Shown here in pieces: positions 22,075-30,297 of a stretch of 64,000 nucleotides of DNA. The notes below the pieces were generated by a model. The model was not told the origin of the DNA, ran no database searches, and was given only the letters and a program-made list of their open reading frames with translations. The DNA lies in the NCBI RefSeq assembly GCF_913777995.1, contig NZ_CAJYVE010000026.1, positions 17,091 to 81,090 of the forward strand, in the 5' to 3' direction. Positions within the stretch are counted from its first letter, which is position 1, and each line of letters starts with the position of its first letter. A program made the position numbers and the translations under genes. This stretch comes from an uncultured Pseudomonas sp. (GTDB lineage Bacteria; Pseudomonadota; Gammaproteobacteria; Pseudomonadales; Pseudomonadaceae).

Positions 22075-22378
22075 ATAGGAGCGGCTTCAGCCGCAATACT
22101 GTTCGGTTAAGCGCTTTGCGGCTTGGTGGGAGCGAGCTTGCTCGCGAAAAGCGGGCAAAGTCGCTGAATTTGCTGTGAACGTGACGCCGCCTTCGCGAGC
22201 AAGCTCGCTCCCACGGGCTAACTGACCAGTATTGGCTTCAGCCGCGAAATCGCGAGGAAATTCACTGCATCTGCTGTGAACATGCGATCAATTCGCGGCT
22301 AAAGCCGTTCCTACCCGGTCTGACCGACCATTTACAGCGATAGCGTATATTTTCGCCGTTGAAGCGGCTCCTACAGAT
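22075..22378. repeat. REP cluster, several inverted units
   Basis: At least five REP half-units. A long perfect palindrome pairs gtgggagcgagcttgctcgcg (22127-22147) with its inverse at 22196-22216. A second unit runs from ggcttcagccgcgaa (22234) through tcactgcatctgctgtgaac to ttcgcggctaaagccg (22307). The motif aatactgttcggttaagc or its inverse aactgaccagtattgg borders the units. The region separates the 3' ends of two convergent transcripts and probably works as mRNA stabiliser or terminator. Confidence 0.85.
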
Positions 22379-23411
22379 GACGCGCGGTCTGCATACCGGC
22401 GCGATCGCTTTCCGGCGTGCCCAGGACCTGGCTGAAGAACTGCCCGGCCTCGGTGCTCAGGGTGCGATGGATGTCCACCCGGTCGACACCTTCCGGGTCG
22501 GTGCACAGTACCGGCATCCTGGCGCGCTGTTCATCGCTGCACGGCGCCATGAACACGAAATGCCCGGCCCCGGCCAGGCGCTTGTAATCGGGCGCCTGCG
22601 GCAGTTTGCGGGCCAGGGCCTCGGCGTTCATCTCCGGCGCCAGCAGGTGGTCGCTGTCGCCGGCGTACATCAGTACCGGAACGTGCACGCTACTGAGGGT
22701 CTGACGACCGAAGCTCAGGCTCAGGGGTGCCATCAGCAGCAGCGCCGCCACACGCGGATCGGCCTCGGCATGCAGGTCTTCGCGGTCGGCGAGCAGCCAG
22801 CCGCGGGTCTTGCAGGCGTCCTGGTCATCAGGACGCTCCTCGCAGTAACGACGCAGGCGTTGCAGGTCCGGTTGCGCACCGGCGAGGATCAAGGCCGTCT
22901 CCCCGCCAGCCGAATAGCCGATGACCCCGACCTGGCTGGCACTGAGGTAAGGCGACAGCAGCGCATCGTCCAGCGCGGCGGTGATCGCCGCCGAGATCTG
23001 CAGCGGGCGCCCGTACAGATTGCTCAGGCTGCCCAGCCGGCTATGGTCGCGATCGTTGTCGCCAGGGTGCACCACCGCTACCACCACGAACCCCTGATGC
23101 GCCAGTGCCGTCGCCAGATCATGCATGGCCAGCGGCGTACCGGTATTGCCATGCGACAGCATCAGCAACGGGAAACGCCCCATGGCCACCGGCAGGTCGC
23201 GCCCCGCCTCGACCTGATAACCGCGCAGGTCACTGACCTCGCTTTCGGCCGTCGAGGGGTAGAAGGCGATGGCGTGCATCGTCTGCTCGTCCAGCGGATC
23301 GGGAAAATGCAGCACATGGAAGCCGACGCTCCAGTCGTCATCGGCACTGGCCTGCACCGAAACGATGCCGTCGAGCAGACATAACAGCATTACTGCACAC
23401 AGACGCAGCAT
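22371..23411 (-). CDS. Exported alpha/beta hydrolase (dienelactone-hydrolase-like)
   Basis: A 346-aa protein with a cleavable signal peptide (MLRLCAVMLLCLLDGIVSVQ, cut near ASA-DD). The mature part has the oxyanion region FPLLMLSHGNTG, the nucleophile elbow VIGYSAGGETA, the acid region MYAGDSDHLL and AGAGHFVF with the catalytic His. I chose the ATG at 23411, which has GAGGGG upstream and begins the signal peptide; the longer frame to 23483 lacks one. The family includes periplasmic lipases and PET-hydrolase relatives; the substrate is unknown. It stands alone. Confidence 0.82.
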   Translation of the reverse strand: MLRLCAVMLLCLLDGIVSVQASADDDWSVGFHVLHFPDPLDEQTMHAIAFYPSTAESEVSDLRGYQVEAGRDLPVAMGRFPLLMLSHGNTGTPLAMHDLATALAHQGFVVVAVVHPGDNDRDHSRLGSLSNLYGRPLQISAAITAALDDALLSPYLSASQVGVIGYSAGGETALILAGAQPDLQRLRRYCEERPDDQDACKTRGWLLADREDLHAEADPRVAALLLMAPLSLSFGRQTLSSVHVPVLMYAGDSDHLLAPEMNAEALARKLPQAPDYKRLAGAGHFVFMAPCSDEQRARMPVLCTDPEGVDRVDIHRTLSTEAGQFFSQVLGTPESDRAGMQTARHL

Positions 23412-23552
23412 GGTGGTATCCCCTCTAGGTTGCGCTTTCCAGCCGTCAGCACGGATAGACGGCGTGTCACGGTGTTGAGACACCAGACCTCATCAATTAG
23501 TGCACAACCCGGGCCACTCTGCGTCGACTTGGCGATTCTCTTCAGCGGCGGT

Positions 23553-25055
23553 TCAGCGGTCGAAACGTTCCGCCAGCTGACGCAGGGCCGCGATCTGCCC
23601 GTCGATGGCCTGGCTGATGCGCTGGCCCTCCACGGCCTTTGCCGCACTCAGGCTCGACAGCTCGGCCACCGCCATCACCTGGCGATTCAGGTCCTGGGCA
23701 ACCTGGCCCTGCTGTTCCATGGCGCTGGCGATCTGTGCGCTGGTGTCGAAAATCTGCTCCAGGGCCCTGTTCACCCCTTCGAAGCTGTCATTCACCGAGC
23801 CCACCGCGATACGGCCCTGCTCGGCGAACACCTGTCCTTCACGGGTCAGCATCACCGCGCGCTCGGTATGCTGGCGGAAGTCCTGCAGCAGCGGCTGAAT
23901 GTCCAGCGTGGCCTGTTGCGTGCGGCTGGCCAGCAGGCGTACTTCATCGGCCACCACGCTGAAGCCGCGCCCCGCTTCGCCAGCCCGCGCCGCCTCGATG
24001 GCCGCATTGAGCGCCAGCAGGTTGGTCTGCGCGGCGATCGAGCTGATGATGTCGGTCATGCTGCCGATCGCCTCGGTGGACGCGGCCATCTGCTCGGCGG
24101 CGCGGCTGATGTCTGCCACTGCGGTGGCCAACCGCTGCATCGCTGCCAGGCTGCGCCCGGACAATTGCTGGCCCTGGCCGGACAACTGCAGGGCCTGCCG
24201 GGTGGCATCGGTGCTGTCATGCAGGTTGCGCGACACGTCCTGGATGGTCGCGGCCATCTCGGTGAGCGCCACCACGGACTGCTCCGACTCGGCGCGCTGG
24301 TGCGCCAGCCGCTGTGCTTCGGCCGCGATCAACGCCACCAGTTCGGTCATGTGCTGCTCGATTCGCGTACTGCCCAGGCCAATGCGCGCCAGCGCGGTCT
24401 GCAGGCGGGCCTCGGCGCTGAGCAAGGCCATGTCCAGGCTGGCATTGGCACCGGGGCCGCCATAGATCTGCGCCAGGGCATGGTCGGCATGCACCTTGGG
24501 GTGACGCTCCAGCAACTGGGCAAGCTGCCGGTTTCGGTACCAAGCGTGGCCGGCCCAGCCTGCCAGCGCGGCGGCCAGGGCCAGCGACGCTTGCGGCCAG
24601 ATGAATCCCAGCGCCAGCAACGCCGCCGCGCCGCTCAGCAGCGACGCGCCTCGGGCCAGCCAGGCGCCCTGCGGCCCGTGCAGGCGCCAACGGGCATACA
24701 GGCGCTGCGCGCGGCGGATCTGCTCGCTGCTGGCCGGAAGGTAAACGGCACCATAACCCTCCACGCCCGCAGCGCCATAGACCGGCTTGATGTACAGGTT
24801 CAGCCACACGGCCACGCCCTCCCGGCTGCGGTTGCATACCAGCCCCAGCCAGGGCCGCTGCTGCCCGAGGCGGCGCCACAGGCGGCTGAACAGCGCCGTC
24901 GGCATATCGGTATGCCGCAAGCGGCTGAACGGCTGCCCGGTCAATTCTTCGACCGAGTAGCCGTGCAGGCGAGCGAAGGCTTCACTGCACTGAAGGATGC
25001 AACCGGCGAGGTCGCTGCGGCAGACCAAGGCTGCCTCGATCGTGGAACCCTGCAT
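23553..25055 (-). CDS. Aer-type methyl-accepting chemotaxis protein (PAS-MCP)
   Basis: A 500-aa energy-taxis-like receptor. Residues 10-110 are a PAS domain very like Aer ([20 protein letters not shown], then [15 protein letters not shown]). Two hydrophobic segments near 130-165 form a short membrane anchor without a periplasmic domain. The C-terminal signalling tip [20 protein letters not shown] is intact. No C-terminal CheR-binding pentapeptide is seen. I prefer the ATG at 25055; a TTG at 25070 is possible. It lies 47 nt after the MetA/SphA gene on the same strand, so it is probably part of the indole-type operon and senses redox change caused by its oxygenase. Confidence 0.88.
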   Translation of the reverse strand: MQGSTIEAALVCRSDLAGCILQCSEAFARLHGYSVEELTGQPFSRLRHTDMPTALFSRLWRRLGQQRPWLGLVCNRSREGVAVWLNLYIKPVYGAAGVEGYGAVYLPASSEQIRRAQRLYARWRLHGPQGAWLARGASLLSGAAALLALGFIWPQASLALAAALAGWAGHAWYRNRQLAQLLERHPKVHADHALAQIYGGPGANASLDMALLSAEARLQTALARIGLGSTRIEQHMTELVALIAAEAQRLAHQRAESEQSVVALTEMAATIQDVSRNLHDSTDATRQALQLSGQGQQLSGRSLAAMQRLATAVADISRAAEQMAASTEAIGSMTDIISSIAAQTNLLALNAAIEAARAGEAGRGFSVVADEVRLLASRTQQATLDIQPLLQDFRQHTERAVMLTREGQVFAEQGRIAVGSVNDSFEGVNRALEQIFDTSAQIASAMEQQGQVAQDLNRQVMAVAELSSLSAAKAVEGQRISQAIDGQIAALRQLAERFDR

Positions 25056-25102
25056 AACCTGCACCCGCAAGAAAGAAGGCCTGCCCGCAGGCAGGCAGAA
25101 GA

Positions 25103-26041
25103 TCAGAAGTGATGGACGTAGCGCACCTGAAGCCGGCTGCCCTCTGGACGGTTCTCGACGTCCTGTTCGAAATAGGCATTGGCGAACAGGTGGTCATGGG
25201 GCGAGAAGCTGTACATCACCCCTGGCCCGATGGCCCAGACCTTTTCCCGGCGCCCCGCGACGTCGTGACCGTCGAAGCGCGTGTCGCTGATCTGCTTGAG
25301 CCAGTAGCCGTTGATGCCCAGACGTAGGTGTTCGGTGACCGCGTATTCGGTCGTGAAGTTGGCATGCAGCGCCTGGCCAGCCTGTACGTCGTCGATATCG
25401 CCCAGAGAGCGCACCGGTTCGTCGTTCTTGCCGTTGTACAGATAGTGCGCGCGCACCGAGGCGGTCCATTTCGGCGTGAACCAGTAGGTGGCGGCCCAGT
25501 ACGGGTTGAACGACCAGGCATTGTTGCCCGGGTTGATGTCGCGATCGCGGTCATACTCGCCGGTGGGCAGGTTGACCTGCAGTTCGATGCGCTGCACGAA
25601 GCGTGGCCCGTCAGGGCCCATCACCGGGTCGAACTGGATGAACGGGCCGATCAGCAGGTCCCCCACCCCGCCCTGCCCCTTGAGCGCCAGGTTGTCCAGG
25701 CCATCATCGACCTTCATGCGCGTCAGCACCGGCAGCACCATGTTCAATCCCAGGCTGCCATTGCCCAGACGCAGGTCCGACAGGTAGCTGAGCTGGGTCA
25801 GCCACAGCTGGTAGTCGATTTCATGCTTGGGCAGACCCAGGTCCTTGCCGTCCTGATCGCGCAGATGGTTGGCCGAGTAGTTCTGGAAATACTGCTGCAG
25901 GTACCAGCCACCGCCGGCTGGCAGGCCGCCGTCCATGAAACTGGTCAGGCCCAGGTTGAGCGCCGGCAGGTCATAGGCTCCGGCCAGCGGTGCGCCGGCC
26001 AGGCCGGCGGTGAAGAGACAAGTGGAAAGCCGCTTTTTCAT
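25103..26041 (-). CDS. MetA/SphA-type outer-membrane channel of aromatic degradation
   Basis: A 312-aa protein with a signal peptide ([22 protein letters not shown], cut before YDLPA) and alternating beta-strand pattern ending in a C-terminal aromatic (RYVHHF), as in outer-membrane barrels. It belongs to the 'phenol_MetA_deg' family, repeatedly encoded in operons for aromatic or hydrophobic substrates, where it is thought to aid substrate uptake. Characteristic strands are [20 protein letters not shown] and [13 protein letters not shown]. It is the fifth gene of the operon, 39 nt after the flavin reductase. Confidence 0.85.
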   Translation of the reverse strand: MKKRLSTCLFTAGLAGAPLAGAYDLPALNLGLTSFMDGGLPAGGGWYLQQYFQNYSANHLRDQDGKDLGLPKHEIDYQLWLTQLSYLSDLRLGNGSLGLNMVLPVLTRMKVDDGLDNLALKGQGGVGDLLIGPFIQFDPVMGPDGPRFVQRIELQVNLPTGEYDRDRDINPGNNAWSFNPYWAATYWFTPKWTASVRAHYLYNGKNDEPVRSLGDIDDVQAGQALHANFTTEYAVTEHLRLGINGYWLKQISDTRFDGHDVAGRREKVWAIGPGVMYSFSPHDHLFANAYFEQDVENRPEGSRLQVRYVHHF

Positions 26042-26080
26042 GTTTCGCGTCCCCGTTGCTGCAAGAAAGTGACGGCAGGC

Positions 26081-26611
26081 TTACTGGGCCAGGGCCGGAT
26101 GCTGGGCGGCGATCCGGTAGCGGCCAGCGTGGAAGACCAGCGGTTCTGCGCCGCTGTATCGGTATTGCTCGATCTCGCCAATGAAGATCAGGTGGTCGCC
26201 GCCCTCGTACTGGGTGACGTTGCGGCACACCAGGGCGGCAACCACGTCATCGAGCACCGGCATGTCGGCCTTGCCCAGGGCATAAGGCACACCCGCGAAC
26301 TTGTCCGGGGCCGGGCGGGCGAACTGCCCGGAAATCTCATGCTGATGCGCACCCAGGATGTTGATCGCGAAATGGCTGGCACCGAGGAAATCGTTGAGGC
26401 TCATGGCCGAGCGAGCCAGGCTCCAGAGCACCAGCGGCGGGTCCAGGGACACCGACGAGAAGGAGTTGGCGGTCATGCCCACGTTGCGGCCATCGGCCGT
26501 GCGGGTGGTGATCACGGTGACACCGGTGGCGAACTGGCCCAGCAGGTTGCGCAGTTCACGGGCGTCACGGTCCTGAACTTCGAACAGTTCGGCAGGGGTA
26601 GCGGAATTCAT
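26081..26611 (-). CDS. Flavin reductase partner of the StyA-type monooxygenase
   Basis: A 176-aa NAD(P)H:FAD/FMN oxidoreductase of the HpaC/StyB family. The core reads LLGQFATGVTVITT, GMTANSFSSVSLDPPLVLWSL (flavin-binding) and HFAINILGAHQHEIS. It supplies reduced flavin to the oxygenase encoded just upstream (39 nt). I prefer the ATG at 26611 over 26635 because GGAG stands before it and the family starts close to that point. It corresponds to IifD in the Acinetobacter indole operon. Confidence 0.9.
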   Translation of the reverse strand: MNSATPAELFEVQDRDARELRNLLGQFATGVTVITTRTADGRNVGMTANSFSSVSLDPPLVLWSLARSAMSLNDFLGASHFAINILGAHQHEISGQFARPAPDKFAGVPYALGKADMPVLDDVVAALVCRNVTQYEGGDHLIFIGEIEQYRYSGAEPLVFHAGRYRIAAQHPALAQ

Positions 26612-26650
26612 GGTGTGGGGTACTCCGTCAGGCATCAGGTTGGCGTGGGG

Positions 26651-27889
26651 TCAGGCGGCCTGTTGGCTCATCTTCTGGATGAAGTGCTGGCACTGGCCGG
26701 CGTCGAACCACCAGGGCGCGAACTGGCGCGGGTCATCGAAACCGTTGCTGATCGCGCTGGCCAGCGGCTGCGAGGCGCTGGCGGCACCCAGCAGTTGCAG
26801 CAGATGGGTCGCAGGCGGCTGCAGCAGCGTGTTGGTCCATTCCACGACATGACGGGCGTAGCTCCAGTACTGCTCGAAGGTCTGCTCCATCCACTGCGCC
26901 GTGAAAGGCCTTGCACCTTGGGCGAGAATGGCGTCGAGGTAGACCTTGCTGCATTTGGCCGCATTGTTGGCGCCCTGCCCGGTGATCGGGTCGTTGACCA
27001 CCAGGGCATCGGCCATACCGAACACCGGGCGGCCCGAAGGCAGGGTCAGCACCGGCTTGCGAACCGTCGGGGTGAAGCGCCCGGAGAGGAATCCGTTGTC
27101 GTCGGTCAGGCTCAGGTCGCTGCAGCGCTCGGCTTCCCAAGGCAGGTAGCGGCGCACCAGTTCCTGGCTCTTGGCCAGATGCTGCTCGGGGCTGGTGATA
27201 CCCTGCCAGCAGTCCAGCGGCCCACCCGGAATGCCTTCGAAGACCATGATTTCGCAGGGGCCATTGAGGGTCAGCGCCGGAAACACGAAATACTCGCCAA
27301 CGCCTGGTATCAGGTTGAAGGCCACCCGCGAATACGGCGACATGGGTCGCATGCCCTGCACGTAGGTCAATGACAGCGCGCGCTGCGGCGCGCTGTAGAC
27401 ACTGCGCTGCGCATCGCGGGCGAACTGGTTGACCACCTCGCCCTTGCCGGCGGCCAGCAGCACCAGCTCATGGCTGGCCGACAAGCCCTCCAGCTCGGCG
27501 ATGCCGACGTCTTCGATGCGCAGCTCGCCGCCGCGCCGGGTGAACTCTTCCATCCACACCGGCATCTTCAGGCGCTGGTCCACCGACTGCGCGTAGCGCT
27601 CCAGCCGTGCGCTCCAGCTGAACAGCGACTGGCCCGGCACCTCGGGATTGACGACATTGAGGCCGATCCCTTCCACAGCCGGACACTGTTCTTCCCAGAA
27701 ATTCAGCCCCTGGTCACGCTCGGTCTGCAGGGCGCTGTGGAACATGCACTGGCTGGACATCACCTTGCCGGCGCGAATCTGCTCACCGGTGCGGTTGGTC
27801 ACCAGGGTGACTTCGTAACCTTTGTCCAGCAGTCCCAAGCCCAATTGCAGACCGGCCTGGCCGGCTCCCACGATAGCGATACGACGCAT
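26651..27889 (-). CDS. StyA-type FAD-dependent monooxygenase (probable indole oxygenase)
   Basis: A 412-aa group E external flavoprotein monooxygenase. It begins RRIAIVGAGQAGLQLGLGLL (Rossmann GAGQAG at residues 8-13); VMSSQCMFHSALQTERD near residue 45 and FGMADALVVNDPITGQGANN (FAD pyrophosphate region) are typical of the StyA family. Such enzymes epoxidise styrene or indole with FADH2 from a partner reductase. The flanking SDR, DLH-SnoaL fusion and AraC regulator, and the absence of styrene-oxide isomerase or phenylacetaldehyde dehydrogenase, favour indole as substrate (IifC role). GGAG lies 7 nt before the ATG. Confidence 0.88.
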   Translation of the reverse strand: MRRIAIVGAGQAGLQLGLGLLDKGYEVTLVTNRTGEQIRAGKVMSSQCMFHSALQTERDQGLNFWEEQCPAVEGIGLNVVNPEVPGQSLFSWSARLERYAQSVDQRLKMPVWMEEFTRRGGELRIEDVGIAELEGLSASHELVLLAAGKGEVVNQFARDAQRSVYSAPQRALSLTYVQGMRPMSPYSRVAFNLIPGVGEYFVFPALTLNGPCEIMVFEGIPGGPLDCWQGITSPEQHLAKSQELVRRYLPWEAERCSDLSLTDDNGFLSGRFTPTVRKPVLTLPSGRPVFGMADALVVNDPITGQGANNAAKCSKVYLDAILAQGARPFTAQWMEQTFEQYWSYARHVVEWTNTLLQPPATHLLQLLGAASASQPLASAISNGFDDPRQFAPWWFDAGQCQHFIQKMSQQAA

Positions 27890-27956
27890 TTTTATTCTCC
27901 ATTGGATCGAAGGATCGGCGCAGCGGTGGCGCCGAGAGGTTGAGGCGGCAGGTGCT

Positions 27957-28760
27957 TCAATCGGCCAGGCGGGGAATCGCCGGTCGGTTCTGCTCCGGCC
28001 CCATCACCGAATAGCCACCGTCGACGGCATAGTCGGCGCCGGTGACGAAGCTGGCCGCCGGCGAACACAGGAAGGTCACCACGTTGGCCACTTCCTGCGG
28101 CTCGCCCAGGCGCCCCAGCAGGTGGTAATCGGCGGCTACCCGGTCAGCGCGGCCACGGTCGCCACCGCTGGCCTCGGCGATCACCCGCGACCAGGTCCAG
28201 CCCGGCGACACCGAGTTGACCCGAATGCCGTCCGGGGCCAGGTCCATGGCCATGCTGCGAGTCAGTTGGGCGATGGCCGCCTTGGACACCGGATAGATCC
28301 AGCGCCCGGTCTGCGCGCAGCCAGCGGAAATCGAGGTGAAATTGACGATGGCTCCGCGGCGCTGCCTGAGGTCGTCGTGCAGCGCCTGGGCCAGCGCCAC
28401 GGCCGACACCAGATTGATGTCCAGGGCGCGCAACCAGTCTACCCGCGACGAGGCGAAGCCATCGTCCAGGTAGGTACAGGCCAGGTTGATCAGCAGATCG
28501 ACTGGCCCGAATTGCCCGCGGATGCGCTGCAACACGGCGGCCAGTTGCTCGTCACGGGTGATGTCCAGCGCTTCGAAGCTGGCCTGGGAGCCAAGCAGCC
28601 TGGCGGCCTCTTCGCCGGCCTTGGCGTCGATGTCCAGCAGCACTACACGGGCGCCGGCGGCGATCAGGCCACTGGCTACGGCCATGCCGATCAGCGTGGC
28701 GCCGCCGCTGACCAGCGCGAGCTTGCCGTGCAGGGCCTTGTCATTGATGAACGCGCTCAT
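27957..28760 (-). CDS. SDR dehydrogenase of the indole-type operon
   Basis: A 267-aa short-chain dehydrogenase. The nucleotide loop is VSGGATLIGMAVASGL, a variant of TGxxxGIG, and Asp43 (LLDID) suggests NAD+ use. The catalytic residues are Ser143, Tyr156 and Lys160 (YPVSK). In the iif pathway the matching enzyme (IifB) oxidises indole-2,3-dihydrodiol to 3-hydroxyindolin-2-one; the role here is inferred from the neighbours. The start is only 2 nt after the stop of the DLH-SnoaL gene, and 67 nt separate it from the monooxygenase. Confidence 0.88.
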   Translation of the reverse strand: MSAFINDKALHGKLALVSGGATLIGMAVASGLIAAGARVVLLDIDAKAGEEAARLLGSQASFEALDITRDEQLAAVLQRIRGQFGPVDLLINLACTYLDDGFASSRVDWLRALDINLVSAVALAQALHDDLRQRRGAIVNFTSISAGCAQTGRWIYPVSKAAIAQLTRSMAMDLAPDGIRVNSVSPGWTWSRVIAEASGGDRGRADRVAADYHLLGRLGEPQEVANVVTFLCSPAASFVTGADYAVDGGYSVMGPEQNRPAIPRLAD

Positions 28761-28762
28761 GC

Positions 28763-30004
28763 TCAGGCCCCCGCACTGTCGGCCCAGTTGGGCATCAGGG
28801 TGTTGGACGGCAGGCTTTCGTCGCGCAGCTTGTCGGCCGTCTCGCGGCCGGCCACCGGCAACCCGGTCGGATCGAGCAAGCCAATCTGCACCAGCACACT
28901 GGCCTGGTCCCAGTAGATGTGTTCATGGCACAGCTTCGGCCCGCGGAAACGCACCACCCCCAGCATGGGGATCTCGACCTTGCGCCCCGTGGGCGGCACG
29001 CCGGGCAGCAGCCAGTCGATGACGCTGTCGTGGGTGAAGGTCATGATGAATTCATCGACGATCTGGGTTTGCCCCACGGTGCGCGAGATCGGCGTCAAAG
29101 CCATGTCGGCCGGGTTGCCGTGCACGAAGTGGTACTGGTAGAAGCGGCTGAGTTGAGCATGGCCGACGCCGCCGGTCATGGTCGGAATGTGATTGACGTA
29201 GGGTTCGGCGACCATGGTCGCCATGGTGGCGGGTACGTCGCGGGTGTCGAACTCATGGCGAATGTGCTCTTCCCACAGCGCAGACAGGTCATAGTCGGGG
29301 CCGATGCTCAGGCGCAGCGCCGCGACACTGCGTTCATGGGCGATCTGCGCAGCGGCTTTGTCGTAGTGATGGCCGGCAGGCCGCGCAAAGGCATGGTCCA
29401 CGCCGGGATAGGCATGCGTGGTCAGGCCCGGCACCTGCTGCGCGGCGCGTTCGATAGCGGCCTGGGCCTCGGGTGGGCAGAACTGGTCGTTACCGGCCAG
29501 ATGCAGGACCAGGCGCCGACCCTGCAGCCCTTCCAGTTCCTGCAGGGCATTCTCGATGCCTACGCCGTAGTAGCCCACCGCGCACGCCACTTCAGGCAGA
29601 CGGCAGGCGGCCAGGTAGGCCAGCTTGCCACCCAGGCAGTAACCCACCACGCCCTTGCCTCCCGGCGCGCATTCGGCCAGGCCGGTCAGGGTCGCCAGGC
29701 TGCTGGCGATGTCGGCCACGCCCAGGTTCTCGTCATAGGCCTGGTACAGCGTGAAGGCCTTGGCGAAATCGGCCTCGGTATAGCCCAGCTCGATACCCGG
29801 TGCCTGGCGCCAATACAGGTCTGGCACCAGCACCGTATAGCCTTCTTCAGCGAGGTGGTCGGCCACCTCGCGCATCGCCGGGTTGACCCCGAAGATCTCC
29901 TGGCAAAGCACCACGCCAGGCCCCTGCCCGCCGACGGCGGTGGCCAGGTAGGCCTGGAACTGTTCGCCCGAGGCGGCGGTGACCGGGATATAGCGACCTT
30001 TCAT
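28763..30004 (-). CDS. DLH-SnoaL fusion protein (probable IifA-type enzyme)
   Basis: A 413-aa two-domain protein. Residues 1-230 are a dienelactone hydrolase with the complete triad Cys123 (GYCLGG), Asp173 (AGNDQFCP) and His204 (VDHAFA), plus Glu36 (CQEIFGVN). Residues about 240-395 are a SnoaL/NTF2-like domain (VAEPYVNHIPTMTGGVGH, then DEFIMTFTHDSVIDWLLPG). It is the first gene of the operon. By position it corresponds to the enzyme converting 3-hydroxyindolin-2-one to anthranilate without cofactor; that match is from memory of the pathway, not a search. ATGs at 30004 and 30010 are both possible; GGAG favours 30004. Confidence 0.82.
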   Translation of the reverse strand: MKGRYIPVTAASGEQFQAYLATAVGGQGPGVVLCQEIFGVNPAMREVADHLAEEGYTVLVPDLYWRQAPGIELGYTEADFAKAFTLYQAYDENLGVADIASSLATLTGLAECAPGGKGVVGYCLGGKLAYLAACRLPEVACAVGYYGVGIENALQELEGLQGRRLVLHLAGNDQFCPPEAQAAIERAAQQVPGLTTHAYPGVDHAFARPAGHHYDKAAAQIAHERSVAALRLSIGPDYDLSALWEEHIRHEFDTRDVPATMATMVAEPYVNHIPTMTGGVGHAQLSRFYQYHFVHGNPADMALTPISRTVGQTQIVDEFIMTFTHDSVIDWLLPGVPPTGRKVEIPMLGVVRFRGPKLCHEHIYWDQASVLVQIGLLDPTGLPVAGRETADKLRDESLPSNTLMPNWADSAGA

Positions 30005-30038
30005 GAGCATGTCTCCATCCTGCTGGGAAGTTGGAAAC

Positions 30039-30100
30039 ATTCTTGCGGCGCCTGGCGCCCGCTCACTATCCGCTCAGTGCAGGGTTGTCCGATCCGTGCA
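30039..30100 (-). promoter_or_regulatory. Putative XylS-like operator pair and promoter of the indole-type operon
   Basis: Two direct repeats of TATCC/TGTCC-N6-TGCA lie at 30067-30081 and 30086-30100; read on the operon strand they are TGCA-N6-GG(A)TA/GGACA, the half-site pattern of XylS-type AraC activators. The repeat nearer the operon overlaps by one base a possible minus-35 (AGTGAG, 30067-30062); 17 nt further is AAGAAT (30044-30039) as minus-10. The spacing resembles class II activation as at the Pm promoter. An inverted repeat GGCGCC-T-GGCGCC lies in the spacer. Confidence 0.6.
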
Positions 30101-30203
30101 TGAATCTGGCTATCGCGCTTTTTTCGAAAATTGGCGCAGCGATTGCTAGCTCTACAGGAAAGCCCCCTTGGAGGGGTCATAAGAAACAGCAGAGGCGCCC
30201 CAC

Positions 30204-30238
30204 TATCCGCAGACTGCGAACGCTATCCGGATAGTGCG
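30204..30238 (-). promoter_or_regulatory. Second TATCC-N6-TGCG operator pair
   Basis: Two more direct repeats, TATCC-N6-TGCG at 30204-30218 and 30224-30238, with the same orientation as the operon-proximal pair and a 20-nt period. They lie 60-95 nt before the araC-type start codon, so they may serve autoregulation or DNA looping with the first pair. Evidence is pattern identity only. Confidence 0.5.
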
Positions 30239-30297
30239 AAAGTCGGGTAACAGGACGGCGCACTCTGCTCGCAAACCGTGCGTGCGCGAGGTAGAAC

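Noticed and set aside
26081-30004. Styrene degradation (sty) operon
   Set aside because: There is no styrene-oxide isomerase, phenylacetaldehyde dehydrogenase or StyS/StyR pair; the SDR, DLH-SnoaL fusion and AraC regulator fit the indole-type pathway instead.
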